NCBI RefSeq assembly: GCF_041103235.1 | Contig: NZ_JBGCUN010000001.1 | Location: forward strand, 1,488,001-1,552,000 | Length of the DNA stretch: 64,000 nt | Reading direction: 5' to 3' | DNA from: Yoonia sp. R2331 | Lineage (GTDB): Bacteria; Pseudomonadota; Alphaproteobacteria; Rhodobacterales; Rhodobacteraceae | Part shown: in pieces, positions 16,968 through 25,458 of the stretch | Position numbering within the stretch: position 1 is the stretch's first letter | Layout of the letters: each line of letters starts with the position of its first letter | Translations under genes and position numbers: made by a program | Notes under the pieces: model-generated | What the model saw: the letters and a program-made list of their open reading frames with translations, nothing else | Told to the model about the DNA's origin: nothing | The model's database searches: none

Positions 16968-18280
16968 CCCAATCCATGCGTGCCCCGCTTCTCTTTGCCC
17001 TGGTCGTGGTCCTGCTGGTCGGGACAGCCATCGTGCAGGGCCCCAACACCGCGCTGACCATCCTGAACTACGGGCTGATCTCGGCGATCATGGCGCTTGG
17101 GGTGAACTTGCAATGGGGCTTTGCGGGCCTATTCAACGTTGGCATCATGGGCTTTGTGGCACTGGGTGGGCTGGCATCCGTGCTGATGTCCATGCCGCCC
17201 GTCAAAGAGGCTTGGAGCGCGGGAGGCATCTCGATCATTGCAGGTCTGCTGCTTGGTGCGGCCACGATTGTCGGCGCTGTGCTGGCACAAACCCGGTTGA
17301 AAGGCCGGGCCAAGACATGGGCCACGCTTGCCGTTTTGATCATCGGATTCTTTGCCTTCCGCACGGTCTTTGATGCGGGCGTCGTCGCGGTTGAGGCGGT
17401 GAACCCCGCCGCAACGGGTTATCTGGGTGGCTTAAACGCCTTTGACGCCGACTGGTTCTCCCTTCTGGGGTGGCTCTTTGGTGGCGTGCTGGCCGCCGGG
17501 GCGGCGTGGCTTATTGGCAAGACCGCCCTTGGCCTGCGCTCCGACTACCTTGCCATCGCGACCCTCGGCATTGCAGAGATCATCTTGGCGGTTCTCAAGA
17601 ACGAAGACTGGCTCTCGCGCGGGGTCAAGAACGTGGTCGGCCTGCCCCGTCCGGTGCCTTACGAGACGGACCTGCAAAATGATCCCGCCTTTGTGGAACG
17701 AGCCGCTGACTTTGGGCTCGACCCGGTCAACGCCTCAACGCTCTTTACGAAACTGCTTTACGCGGGTCTTTTCGCGATCTTCTTGCTCGTGATCCTGTGG
17801 ATGGCGCAGCGGGCGTTGAATTCGCCTTGGGGCCGGATGATGCGCGCGATCCGTGACAACGAAGTCGCGGCAGAGGCGATGGGCAAGAACGTCACCGCCC
17901 GTCATTTGCAGGTATTCATCCTTGGCTCTGCCATATGTGGCATCGCAGGTGCGATGATCACCACGCTTGACAGCACACTGACGCCCACCAGCTATCAGCC
18001 ACTGCGGTTTACCTTCCTGATCTGGGTCATGGTGATTGTCGGTGGCTCTGGCAACAATATCGGCGCAGTCTTGGGCGGCTTCCTGATCTGGTGGCTATGG
18101 GTGCAGGTGGAACCGCTTGGCCTGATGCTAATGAACGCAGTGACTGCGGGCATGGCCGATGGCTCTGCGCTGAAAATGCACCTGATCGAAAGTGCCGCTC
18201 ATATGCGCCTGCTGACGATGGGGGTGATCCTACTGCTAGTCTTGCGCTTCAGCCCGCGTGGGCTGGTGCCAGAAAGGTGA
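16964..18280 (+). CDS. livM: Branched-chain amino-acid ABC permease LivM
   Basis: Inner-membrane permease (438 aa), partner of LivH. Diagnostic segments are ALGVNLQWGFAGLFNVGIMGFVALG and LRSDYLAIATLGIAEIILAVLKNEDWLSRG, and the cytoplasmic coupling region MRAIRDNEVAAEAMGKNVTARHLQVFILGSAICGIAGAM. An extra hydrophobic stretch of roughly 80 residues (about 110-190) makes it longer than E. coli LivM core regions, as seen in other alphaproteobacterial homologues. It ends the operon; no clear terminator follows. Confidence 0.94.
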   Translation: MTQSMRAPLLFALVVVLLVGTAIVQGPNTALTILNYGLISAIMALGVNLQWGFAGLFNVGIMGFVALGGLASVLMSMPPVKEAWSAGGISIIAGLLLGAATIVGAVLAQTRLKGRAKTWATLAVLIIGFFAFRTVFDAGVVAVEAVNPAATGYLGGLNAFDADWFSLLGWLFGGVLAAGAAWLIGKTALGLRSDYLAIATLGIAEIILAVLKNEDWLSRGVKNVVGLPRPVPYETDLQNDPAFVERAADFGLDPVNASTLFTKLLYAGLFAIFLLVILWMAQRALNSPWGRMMRAIRDNEVAAEAMGKNVTARHLQVFILGSAICGIAGAMITTLDSTLTPTSYQPLRFTFLIWVMVIVGGSGNNIGAVLGGFLIWWLWVQVEPLGLMLMNAVTAGMADGSALKMHLIESAAHMRLLTMGVILLLVLRFSPRGLVPER

Positions 18281-18355
18281 GTTGGCACGGTTCTGAACGT
18301 CTGCAAAGAGCCCAAAGTGTCATTTGCTGCCACGCAGAAAAACGACTTGCATTTA

Positions 18356-18982
18356 CTATGCAAAAAGCTCGGTCAACAAGTCTTCATCGAAGGGACGATA
18401 TTCCCTTTTGTCATTAGGATGCGCGGCCAGCCATTCGGCGAACACCTTCATTGGACGGGCGTTGCCCTCCATACTCCAATCATGGGTCTTCGGGTCGTCA
18501 ACGCTTGGGATGACGTCTCCGCCCAGCACGGACGAGTGTGAGTAATAACAGCCATACAGTTTCTCGGCTTCAATCCCGTCAGCAACGAACTGGTCGTGGA
18601 AGCGTTCGTCCATCTCCCGTCCCACATCCTTCATCCATCGTGTAATTGCATCATATGCAGAATTGTCGTCTCTCACGCCCAATTCGGCATAAACTGCTGT
18701 AAGAAAACGGAACTCTTGTTCTTCGCCCAACGGCTTCCAACTGAGACCCGCCAAAAAGGACTCAAGTATCTTTAGCATTTCGAAGTAGTTCAACTCCGGG
18801 TCTTCAAGGTAGGCAAACTCATCTGCGTAGAGCCCAATGCCCATCAACCCAGCGATGATCGACGCAACCTCTGTTGAGTTCACATTCCTAATATTAGACT
18901 CAGGCGTAGGGCGGAAACGTGCAGCCAATCGTGACAGTCGAAAACGAGGTTCATCGAGCTCATTCATTTTTCTAGTCGGCAT
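18356..18982 (-). CDS. Hypothetical protein in AT-richer patch (208 aa)
   Basis: I do not recognise this protein. It is soluble and acidic, rich in aromatic residues (YADEFAYLEDPELNYFEMLKILESF; YGCYYSHSSVLGGD), with no signal peptide, membrane segment or known catalytic motif. The third-position base use is visibly less GC-biased than in the neighbouring liv genes, which suggests recent acquisition. Start could be M1 or M6 (18967). It lies between the end of the liv operon and the lysozyme-like gene, convergent to the former with a 75-bp gap, and has no obvious operon partner. Confidence 0.6.
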   Translation of the reverse strand: MPTRKMNELDEPRFRLSRLAARFRPTPESNIRNVNSTEVASIIAGLMGIGLYADEFAYLEDPELNYFEMLKILESFLAGLSWKPLGEEQEFRFLTAVYAELGVRDDNSAYDAITRWMKDVGREMDERFHDQFVADGIEAEKLYGCYYSHSSVLGGDVIPSVDDPKTHDWSMEGNARPMKVFAEWLAAHPNDKREYRPFDEDLLTELFA

Positions 18983-19097
18983 GGCTGCTATTCTGGGTGC
19001 AGCTTCAATCTATTTTGGTTCAAAAATAGTGACAAGCGGTCAAAGGGTGCAACGAAAACGAACGTCAGCATTCGTCCGCAAAGCCGCCCAACACCCC

Positions 19098-19841
19098 TCA
19101 CCCCGGAAAAATCTGCACCATGGCAGCATCAAACCGCGCCCATGTCATCGTCGCTTTATTGCCCGCATACCCCTCATAATGCGACTTGCCCGAAGGCGTC
19201 GGCAGACCGGCCCAGATTTTCGCGAGGTTCGCCATGAACGTATGGCGCGAAATTTCACCGGCTTGCATCGCATTCAGCCCCGCCTCGACCAGCAGAGCAT
19301 TAGCCAGCTTGTCCTGCACCTCGATAGAGAATACCGCCTGTTCGCTGACCCCCACTTTGCGCACCAGCCTCCGCAGTGTCGCCGGGATGAACTGATACCG
19401 GCCAATCGCGTGGGGCTGGCCCGGTGTTGCATCAATCCAGTCATAAATCTGCGCCACAGTCATCTGCGTGGGCAAGCGTGGTGGCTTGACCCGCGCGCTA
19501 TATTGCACGGCGTTGTATCCCGCCGGGCCCGCCTCTGCCGCGGCAATCAGGTTGCGCAGCTGTGCCGCGGCCCCCTGCCCGACCCCAAGGTAAATGCGCC
19601 CGGTCTCGGGGGCTACACGGACCGGAAATGGCCGGAAAAAGCTAGTGCCGTCGCGCCCGATAAACAGGCTTGCGCCATCGGCGTCACCAGACGCAGGGCC
19701 AAAATCGATCAACGCACCCCGGCTGCCCACCGTGGCCGCACCGAACAACGATGCGACCTCGGCCTGCAGCACCTGCGGCACCAACAGAAATAGACAAAGT
19801 AACAACCGCAAGGCCAATGGCGCCCCCAGGACAGGTTTCAC
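19098..19841 (-). CDS. Exported lysozyme-like protein
   Basis: A 247-aa protein with a clear signal peptide (LALRLLLCLFLLVPQVLQA, cleavage near residue 27). The N-terminal ~70 mature residues form an unassigned domain (ATVGSRGALIDFGPASGDADGASLFIGRDG). From about residue 90 the sequence resembles lambda-type lysozyme/muramidase folds: a glutamate in AAAEAGPAGYNAVQ, the conserved IGRYQFIPATLRRLV, and EVQDKLANALLVEAGLN. A peptidoglycan-cleaving role in the periplasm is therefore likely but not certain. It is followed by the decayed sulfatase on the same strand upstream. Confidence 0.65.
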   Translation of the reverse strand: MKPVLGAPLALRLLLCLFLLVPQVLQAEVASLFGAATVGSRGALIDFGPASGDADGASLFIGRDGTSFFRPFPVRVAPETGRIYLGVGQGAAAQLRNLIAAAEAGPAGYNAVQYSARVKPPRLPTQMTVAQIYDWIDATPGQPHAIGRYQFIPATLRRLVRKVGVSEQAVFSIEVQDKLANALLVEAGLNAMQAGEISRHTFMANLAKIWAGLPTPSGKSHYEGYAGNKATMTWARFDAAMVQIFPG

Positions 19842-19874
19842 CTACCTTTTGACCGATCAAGGTTGCCAAATCGT

Positions 19875-20850
19875 TCACGGGTCGGGGTCGTTGCGCTGGC
19901 GCACCTTTTCACGGTAGCGCGCGGTCAATGCATCCGGCGCCTCCGCGCCTGCGACCTCGACAAAGGTCGCAGCCAGATCAATGCTTTCGACCAGCGCGTC
20001 ACAAATCGCGCAGTGCGTTGCATCGGCCGCCGCCCTTGGGTCGTAGATGATCAACGGGACCTTGACCGAGGGCGCGTGAAACAGATCCATCTCACCCAGC
20101 CAGTGATTGCCCAGATAATCCCCGTGGTCAGAGGCCAGCACGATCACCGTGTCCTGCATCTGGCCGGTGGCCTCCAGATGATCCAGTAGCACACCCAGTT
20201 GGTCGTCGCACTGCTTGATCAGCCCCATATAGGTCGGGATCACCTTGTCGCGCACCGCTACTTGTCGAAACGCCTGCGCAATCTTGTTGCCCATATAGGC
20301 CCCGTAAACCGGCTGCGGATCATCCCGCTCAACCAGGTTGCGCTGCGCGGGTGGCACGTGTTCGGGCCGGTACATCGCGTGATAGGGCGCTGGCACAATA
20401 TAGGGCCAGTGCGCCTTTATATAGCTCAGATGCGCGCACCACGGCCCCTTGGCCTGATCGACAAAGCGGATCGCTTCGCGGGTCAGCCAAGGCGTCTCGC
20501 TGTCCTCCTCGCGGATATTGGCGGGCTCGTCGGCATTGCGGAACATCCAGCCGCTCGCGATCTCTTCGCCTTCAACGCCTGCATTGGCATAATCGGCCCA
20601 CGGGTTGTCCCCGTCATATCCTTTTGATTGCAGATAGGCGTTGTAAGGTGACCGCTGCTGGTCATAAAGCCCGTCTGCCCCATAGACCATCGTCCCGCGT
20701 TCAAACGTCAAAGCCGCATTCTGCCTGACGTGCACCAATCACGCTATCGGGGGCCAGCCCCAACCGCGCCATTCCGGCGCCGCGCAGATGATCGCCCAAC
20801 GTCACCTCGCCCACGGGCAATGGCACCGCACGGGGCCAATCTTGGGTCTC
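19875..20850 (-). pseudogene. Decayed sulfatase/phosphonate monoesterase-like gene
   Basis: The longest open piece (20738 to 19875) encodes the middle of a sulfatase-family hydrolase, with PWCAHLSYIKAHWPYIVPAPYHAMYRPE and the metal-site motif ASDHGDYLGNHWLGEMDLFH. Just upstream, another frame encodes VPLPVGEVTLGDHLRGAG joined directly to MARLGLAPDSVIGARQAECGFD; family members carry a VGKTH-type block between these parts, so a deletion is implied. A frameshift near 20700 separates this from the main piece. The N-terminal region with the formylglycine motif (C/S-x-P-x-R) is missing, because the tmRNA promoter starts at 20865. The C-terminus also stops early after VEVAGAEAPDAL. An active enzyme is not possible. 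Confidence 0.8.
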
Positions 20851-20864
20851 TCTGACAGTTCCCC

Positions 20865-20893
20865 TTGCCCCGCAGGCGCGCGCTGCCTATCTA
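20865..20893 (+). promoter_or_regulatory. Promoter of ssrA
   Basis: TTGCCC (20865-20870), a 17-bp GC-rich spacer and TATCTA (20888-20893) form a good sigma-70-type promoter. The predicted start near 20900 falls on a GTCC-TTCG-GGAC hairpin, which would be the 5' end of the tmRNA precursor. Confidence 0.65.
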
Positions 20894-20899
20894 TGGGAT

Positions 20900-21220
20900 G
20901 TCCTTCGGGACTATGGACATAAACGCGCTCGTAATAAGCGGATCGGACCCGGGGGCGGTACCCGGCGTCTCCACCAACAGCCTTCATTTGGGGCCGGACG
21001 GGGACGAAATAGGATCGACGAACGTCTAAAGGGGTTTGCTTTGTCTCGGTGAGATACCACCGTTATCGGTTCACAAAAGCTAGTTGCAAATGACAACAAT
21101 GCTCCGGTCGCAGTCGCTGCGTAAGCAGTGCCTAACACCGAAATCTTAACTCCATAGGTTTAGCGACCTATGGCGGGGTTCGCAGGTACCTGGCAACAGA
21201 AACCTGCACTTAACCCCCTC
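20900..21220 (+). ncRNA. ssrA: Transfer-messenger RNA (permuted, two-piece)
   Basis: tmRNA rescues stalled ribosomes by acting as tRNA-Ala and then as a short mRNA. The gene is circularly permuted as in alphaproteobacteria. The acceptor piece comes first and ends with a T-arm (CCGGG, 7-nt loop, CCCGG), the acceptor strand CGTCTCC and ACCA (CCA at 20974-20976). After a short intervening loop the coding piece begins GGGGACG at 21000-21006, which pairs with CGTCTCC over 7 bp (one G-U). The tag reading frame at 21086-21124 encodes ANDNNAPVAVAA and stops with TAA. Downstream are a CCATAGGT/ACCTATGG hairpin and pseudoknot-like pairings. The 3' limit near 21220 is approximate. The adaptor that recognises the tag, sspB, is at 24964. 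Confidence 0.94.
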
Positions 21221-21303
21221 AGATCACACCGATTTGTCCTGATTTCCAGACTGCGGCGCAATGCGCGCTTGCCTTTCATGCGGGCCTTGCGCACCATTCG
21301 ATC

Positions 21304-21957
21304 ATGGGGCGTTTACCACTTCTCTCTATGCTTTGCGCACTCTGGCCAACATTCGGCGCGGCCTGCGACACGGCACTGATCCTGACAGTGGATGTTTCAA
21401 ACTCTGTTGATCCCGGCGAATACCGCGTGCAGGCCGATGGCCTCGCGGATGCCCTGCGCGACCCCGAGGTGATCGAGGCGATGGTCCAAAATCAGGCGGC
21501 AGTTGCCGTAGTGCAATGGTCGGGCTTTGACCGGCAAGAGGTGACGATCCCTTGGACCCGGATCCAATCTGCCGCCGATGTGGCGGTGCTTTCGCAACAA
21601 GCCCGCCTGATGCCGCGCGCCTTTGTCTTGTCCGACACCGCCCCGGCCGAGGCGGTTTACTATTCATTAAGGCTGTTCAGCCAAGTTCCTGATTGTAAAC
21701 GAAAAATCATTGACGTCTCAGGCGACGGCACGCCAAATTCAGGCGGTGAAGTGCGCGATGCCCGCCGCGCCGCCGAACAACAAGGCGTGACTATCAACGG
21801 AATCGCGATTGAATCGATGGGCATGGCCATCACGAACTTTTTCCGCGGTGCCGTCATCACCCGCGACGGCTTTGTGATGACCGCGCGGACCCATCGTGAA
21901 TATGCCGAAACCCTGCGGCGCAAGATCATCCGAGAGCTGAGCCGCGTGATCGGCTAG
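21304..21957 (+). CDS. DUF1194 exported von Willebrand A-like protein
   Basis: A 217-aa secreted protein with a signal peptide (MLCALWPTFGAAC, cleavage near residue 20) and a von Willebrand factor A-like fold. The metal-ion-dependent adhesion site is visible as ILTVDVSNSVDPGEY, followed by IIDVSGDGTPNSGG and the later GIAIESMGMAITNFFRGAV. These mark DUF1194, a family common in Rhodobacterales with unknown role. Start may be M1 at 21304 or M9 at 21328. Its TAG stop interleaves with that of the convergent gene in CTAG (21954-21957). Confidence 0.85.
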   Translation: MGRLPLLSMLCALWPTFGAACDTALILTVDVSNSVDPGEYRVQADGLADALRDPEVIEAMVQNQAAVAVVQWSGFDRQEVTIPWTRIQSAADVAVLSQQARLMPRAFVLSDTAPAEAVYYSLRLFSQVPDCKRKIIDVSGDGTPNSGGEVRDARRAAEQQGVTINGIAIESMGMAITNFFRGAVITRDGFVMTARTHREYAETLRRKIIRELSRVIG

Positions 21958-22553
21958 CCTGCGCAGGTCGCTGCATTCGCCTGAACTGCGCCGATCATCC
22001 TGTGATCGCTGCTGATGTAAGTATAGACATACTCGAACCCGTAATCCTGCATCAGGGTCTGGATCGCGTCGCCCTGACACAGCGTTTCGTTCACAAGTTG
22101 CGCTTGCGCGGTCATGATCTCGTCCACGTTCAGCGCGTCGTAACGCGCCGGCACCGTGTAGAAATATCGGACCTTCAGGTCAGACACAGCCATGTTGGAA
22201 AACTGTACAGTGTCGCTGGTCCGATCGCGATCCGCTTCGTTCATGGCGCGGGCCGTGTCCTCGAAAAAGGCGATGACTTCGCGCTGCTCGTCCGACAATT
22301 CCTGATCCTGGCTCAGCCCCTGTTCGGACAGGGCTACAATCGCCTCAATCTGGTTCACCGGGCTCACTTCGGTCAGGTCGGTCGTGGCGCGGGTCACCTG
22401 CGGTGCGGGCGCTGTTTGCACCACCGCTGCGGGCTGCTGTTGCGCGATTTGCTGCTGGGCTGCGGGCTGATCAAACGCCCCCATGAAATAGCCCACGCCA
22501 ATCGTCAACAGGGCCCCGGTCGACATCATGCCAACTGTCTCAGTGATATTCAT
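21954..22553 (-). CDS. Hypothetical membrane-anchored protein, Gln-rich linker
   Basis: A 199-aa protein of unknown function. The start ATG at 22553 is supported by GGGGGAAG upstream; the longer frame to 22769 has no such site. Residues about 8-25 (MMSTGALLTIGVGYFMGAF) form a likely membrane anchor. A Gln/Ala/Pro-rich linker (AAQQQIAQQQPAAVVQTAPAPQ) follows, then a soluble domain of about 130 residues ending in ANAATCAG, with a second cysteine in NETLCQGD, so one disulfide is possible. The layout resembles small periplasmic sensor or adaptor proteins, but no family is recognised. Confidence 0.65.
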   Translation of the reverse strand: MNITETVGMMSTGALLTIGVGYFMGAFDQPAAQQQIAQQQPAAVVQTAPAPQVTRATTDLTEVSPVNQIEAIVALSEQGLSQDQELSDEQREVIAFFEDTARAMNEADRDRTSDTVQFSNMAVSDLKVRYFYTVPARYDALNVDEIMTAQAQLVNETLCQGDAIQTLMQDYGFEYVYTYISSDHRMIGAVQANAATCAG

Positions 22554-22837
22554 GTTCTTCCCCCAATGCGGTCTCCGTCTGGCAGGACGGTTTAGTATGC
22601 GCGCCAATATATCGCGGATGTTGTCAAGCTCGCTACCATATGATGCGCAAAGTCGGCAAGCTTTGACCAGTCCCTGACGCCGAAAAGCTGGGGATAACTC
22701 AGAAATTCCCGCCATTTCGGCGGCTTGACGCCCGGCAAATCCTCGCTTAACGCTTTCGCATGGGGTCAAACTGCGACCACCCCGTGAGGCTTCGGCCCAA
22801 GGCTCGCATCCGCTGAAACCCTCAGAAAGGATGCCCC

Positions 22838-23650
22838 ATGTCTGGCTTTCAAACCATCTCCCCTGCCGCGCTCATGCGCAGGATCGGCTTGCCTGATTGT
22901 CCCAAACTCATTGACTTGCGTATCCCAGAGGATCTGGCAGAGAACCCGGTTTTGATCCCCGGTGCATTCCCGCATGATTTCCGGAACTTTGACAATCTTC
23001 TCAAACAGGTAGGCGGTACACCTTGCGTTACGATCTGCCACGCGGGACATAAGATCAGCCACGGCGTCGCCGCCCGTCTGCGGGCCGCTGGAACCTCTGC
23101 CGAGGTGTTAGAGGGCGGTATGCTCGCTTGGCTGGCAGAAGCCTTGCCCGCCATTCCAATGGCAGCTGTGCCGACCTTGCCGGATGGCACCACCCGTTGG
23201 GTCACGCGCCACCGCCCCAAGATTGATCGCATCGCCTGCGCATGGCTTATCCGGCGTTTTGTTGATCCACGGGCCGAGTTTCTGTTTGTGCCTCCGGCGG
23301 AGGTTACGGACGTGGCTGACCGTTTCACGGCCACGCCTTATGACGTGCCGGGCGTGACCTTTGCCCATGATGGCCCGCTCTGCACCTTTGACGTGATGAT
23401 CCGCACCTTCGGCCTGTCGCATCCGGCATTGGACCGATTGGCCGCTGTGGTGCGCGCCGCCGACACCGACAAGATGAAGGGTGTCCCGCAAGCGGCTGGA
23501 TTGCTTGCCATTTCGGTTGGCCTCTCGCGCCAATTCAAAAATGATATCGACCAGCTTAACGCGGCACTCCCGCTTTATGATGCGCTTTATCGATGGGCAC
23601 GTGACGGCCATACCGAAACCCACACAACCGATGCGCAGGCGCAGCCATGA
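22838..23650 (+). CDS. chrB: Rhodanese-ChrB fusion, chromate resistance protein
   Basis: A 270-aa two-domain protein. Residues about 1-105 are rhodanese-like, with DLRIPEDLA and the active-site loop CHAGHKISHGVAARLRAAG (Cys about 66). Residues about 115-260 match the chromate-resistance ChrB C-terminal domain: TRWVTRHRPKIDRIACAWLIRRFVDPRAEFLFV and VPGVTFAHDGPLCTFDVMIRTFGL. The start has AGAAAGGATG upstream. It overlaps chrA by 4 nt, which places it in chromate handling; ChrB proteins have been described as chromate-responsive regulators, while the rhodanese part could serve sulfur or redox chemistry. Confidence 0.85.
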   Translation: MSGFQTISPAALMRRIGLPDCPKLIDLRIPEDLAENPVLIPGAFPHDFRNFDNLLKQVGGTPCVTICHAGHKISHGVAARLRAAGTSAEVLEGGMLAWLAEALPAIPMAAVPTLPDGTTRWVTRHRPKIDRIACAWLIRRFVDPRAEFLFVPPAEVTDVADRFTATPYDVPGVTFAHDGPLCTFDVMIRTFGLSHPALDRLAAVVRAADTDKMKGVPQAAGLLAISVGLSRQFKNDIDQLNAALPLYDALYRWARDGHTETHTTDAQAQP

Positions 23651-24903
23651 CTCCGGACTGGCACCAGATGTTGCGTGTCTTCGGACGCATCGGTTTGTTG
23701 TCATTCGGCGGTCCTGCGGCCCAAATTGCCGTCATGCATCGCGAATTGGTGGAAGAACGTGACTGGCTGACAGAAGATCAATTCCTGCGCGCCTTGACAT
23801 TTTGCATGCTTCTTCCAGGGCCAGAGGCGATGCAACTCGCCACTTACGCCGGCTGGCGGCAACGCGGGATTGCGGGCGGCCTGCTTGCCGGTGGCCTCTT
23901 TGTCATTCCCGGTGCAATTGTCATCACGGCCCTTGCGTTGATCTACGGTGCCTATGGCTCTTTGCCGCTGGTGCAGGCGATTTTTGTCGGGGTGCAGGCT
24001 ACTGTTGTTGTGATCGTGCTGGGCGCGATGCACAAACTGATCGGCAAGGCACTGCACGGGCCGATGGCGATTGCGCTTGCAGCCCTTTCCTTTCTGGCGC
24101 TCTTCGCTTTGTCGCTACCCTTTCCGCTGGTGATCGCGGCGGCGGCCTTGGTCGGGGCAACCCTCTTGCGCCGCACCCCCGCCCCCACCACAGAACCACC
24201 GCGCTGGCACGGGCTTGGCCGGATCATGATGATCGGCGGAGCAATCTGGGCCGCGCCGCTCGCCCTCTCATTTGCAGCCGGTCAGACCTTTCTGCTGGAC
24301 ATCGGCATCTACTTTTCCAAACTCGCCGTGGTCACCTTTGGCGGCGCCTATGCGGTTTTGGCCTACATGGCGCAAACCGTGGTGCAGGATTACGGCTGGA
24401 TCACCACCACGCAGATGATGGATGGCTTGGGGCTGGCCGAGACGACGCCGGGTCCACTTATCCTTGTCACGCAGATGGTGGCGATGCTGGCAGGCTTGAC
24501 CGCGCAGGGCACAGGCATGGCGCTATTGGCTGGTGGCATGGCGCTTTGGGTGACCTTTGTGCCTTGTTTCATCTGGATTTTCGCAGGCGCGCCGTTGATC
24601 GACTGGCTGGCAGGTCAGCCCCGATTGCAGGCAGCACTCGCGGGTATCACCGCGGCTGTTGTCGGGGTCATCGCGAACCTGTCGCTTTGGTTTGCGGTCC
24701 ACGTCTTCTTTGGCGTGGTCATTCCCTTCACATCTGGCCCGATCACGCTCACCCTCCCCGTTTTGGACAGTCTCCAAGCCGTACCACTGGCGCTCGCGAT
24801 CCTTGCTGGCTACTTGATGTGGCAACGTGGCTGGTCCTTGCTGTTCGTGCTGGCACTGAATGCAGGGCTGGGGCTGCTCTTATTTCTCGCAGGCATCCTC
24901 TAG
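23647..24903 (+). CDS. chrA: Chromate efflux transporter ChrA
   Basis: A 418-aa inner-membrane CHR-superfamily transporter that exports chromate (possibly also sulfate-like anions). It is the long, duplicated form with two homologous halves. The first begins FGRIGLLSFGGPAAQIAVMHRELVEERDWLTEDQFLRALTFCMLLPGPEAMQLATY. The second begins FFSKLAVVTFGGAYAVLAYMAQTVVQDYGWI and contains GLGLAETTPGPLILVTQMV. The paired FGG and PGP motifs are the family signatures. About ten hydrophobic segments are visible. The start overlaps the chrB stop in ATGA, indicating a two-gene operon. Confidence 0.94.
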   Translation: MTPDWHQMLRVFGRIGLLSFGGPAAQIAVMHRELVEERDWLTEDQFLRALTFCMLLPGPEAMQLATYAGWRQRGIAGGLLAGGLFVIPGAIVITALALIYGAYGSLPLVQAIFVGVQATVVVIVLGAMHKLIGKALHGPMAIALAALSFLALFALSLPFPLVIAAAALVGATLLRRTPAPTTEPPRWHGLGRIMMIGGAIWAAPLALSFAAGQTFLLDIGIYFSKLAVVTFGGAYAVLAYMAQTVVQDYGWITTTQMMDGLGLAETTPGPLILVTQMVAMLAGLTAQGTGMALLAGGMALWVTFVPCFIWIFAGAPLIDWLAGQPRLQAALAGITAAVVGVIANLSLWFAVHVFFGVVIPFTSGPITLTLPVLDSLQAVPLALAILAGYLMWQRGWSLLFVLALNAGLGLLLFLAGIL

Positions 24904-24963
24904 GCCCCTTTCATCCCCCCAAGAATCTTCTATGCTGCGCTGGAGCGTCCGGAGGATTGGCCC

Positions 24964-25458
24964 TTGTCCCGCACCATTGATTACGGAAACCTCATGCATC
25001 GCGCCATGCGCGGTTTGATCCAGGAGGTTTTGAACCGGATCGCCAAAGAAGGCCTGCCCGGTGCGCACCATTTCTTCATCACCTTTGACACCATGCATCC
25101 TGATGTCGAAATAGCAGATTGGCTGTCTGACCGTTACCCGGGCGAGATGACAGTGGTCATTCAACACTGGTTCGACAACCTTGACGTCACCGACGAAGGC
25201 TTTGCAATCACTCTGAATTTCGGCAACAGCCCAGAGCCGCTTTATATCCCCTACGACGCCATCAAGACGTTCGTCGACCCATCGGTCGAGTTTGGCCTTC
25301 GGTTCGAAACCCAGGACGACGATGAAGATGATGACGACGATGACGCGGCAGAGGATGTCGCCGAAGAAGCGCCGATGGACGAAATGGTCGAACCTTCCGC
25401 GCCAGATGCACCGCAAGAGGCAGAGGTCGTCAGCCTCGACAAGTTCCGCAAGACTTAA
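24964..25458 (+). CDS. sspB: SspB-like ClpXP adaptor
   Basis: A 164-aa protein of the alphaproteobacterial SspB family, which tethers ssrA-tagged proteins to the ClpXP protease. Characteristic parts are the N-terminal DYGNLMHRAMRGLIQEVLNRIAKEGLPG, HHFFITFDT, PDVEIADWLSDRYPGEMTVVIQHWFDNL and IPYDAIKTFVDPSVEFGLRF. A long acidic linker (DDDEDDDDDDAAED) leads to the C-terminal VVSLDKFRKT, the expected ClpX-binding tail. The start codon is TTG at 24964, with GGAGGA 7 nt upstream. The tag encoded by ssrA in this window (ANDN...) is the type this adaptor reads. Its stop interleaves with gntR in TTAA (25455-25458). Confidence 0.92.
   Translation: MSRTIDYGNLMHRAMRGLIQEVLNRIAKEGLPGAHHFFITFDTMHPDVEIADWLSDRYPGEMTVVIQHWFDNLDVTDEGFAITLNFGNSPEPLYIPYDAIKTFVDPSVEFGLRFETQDDDEDDDDDDAAEDVAEEAPMDEMVEPSAPDAPQEAEVVSLDKFRKT

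Noticed and set aside
20802-20987. Minus-strand frame first taken as the N-terminus of the sulfatase
   Set aside because: The same DNA on the plus strand is the tmRNA acceptor piece with a CCA end; the supposed protein matches no sulfatase block.
23802-24980. 392-residue frame overlapping chrA
   Set aside because: It is a frame-shifted shadow of chrA with Arg/His/Cys-rich composition; chrA has the conserved motifs.
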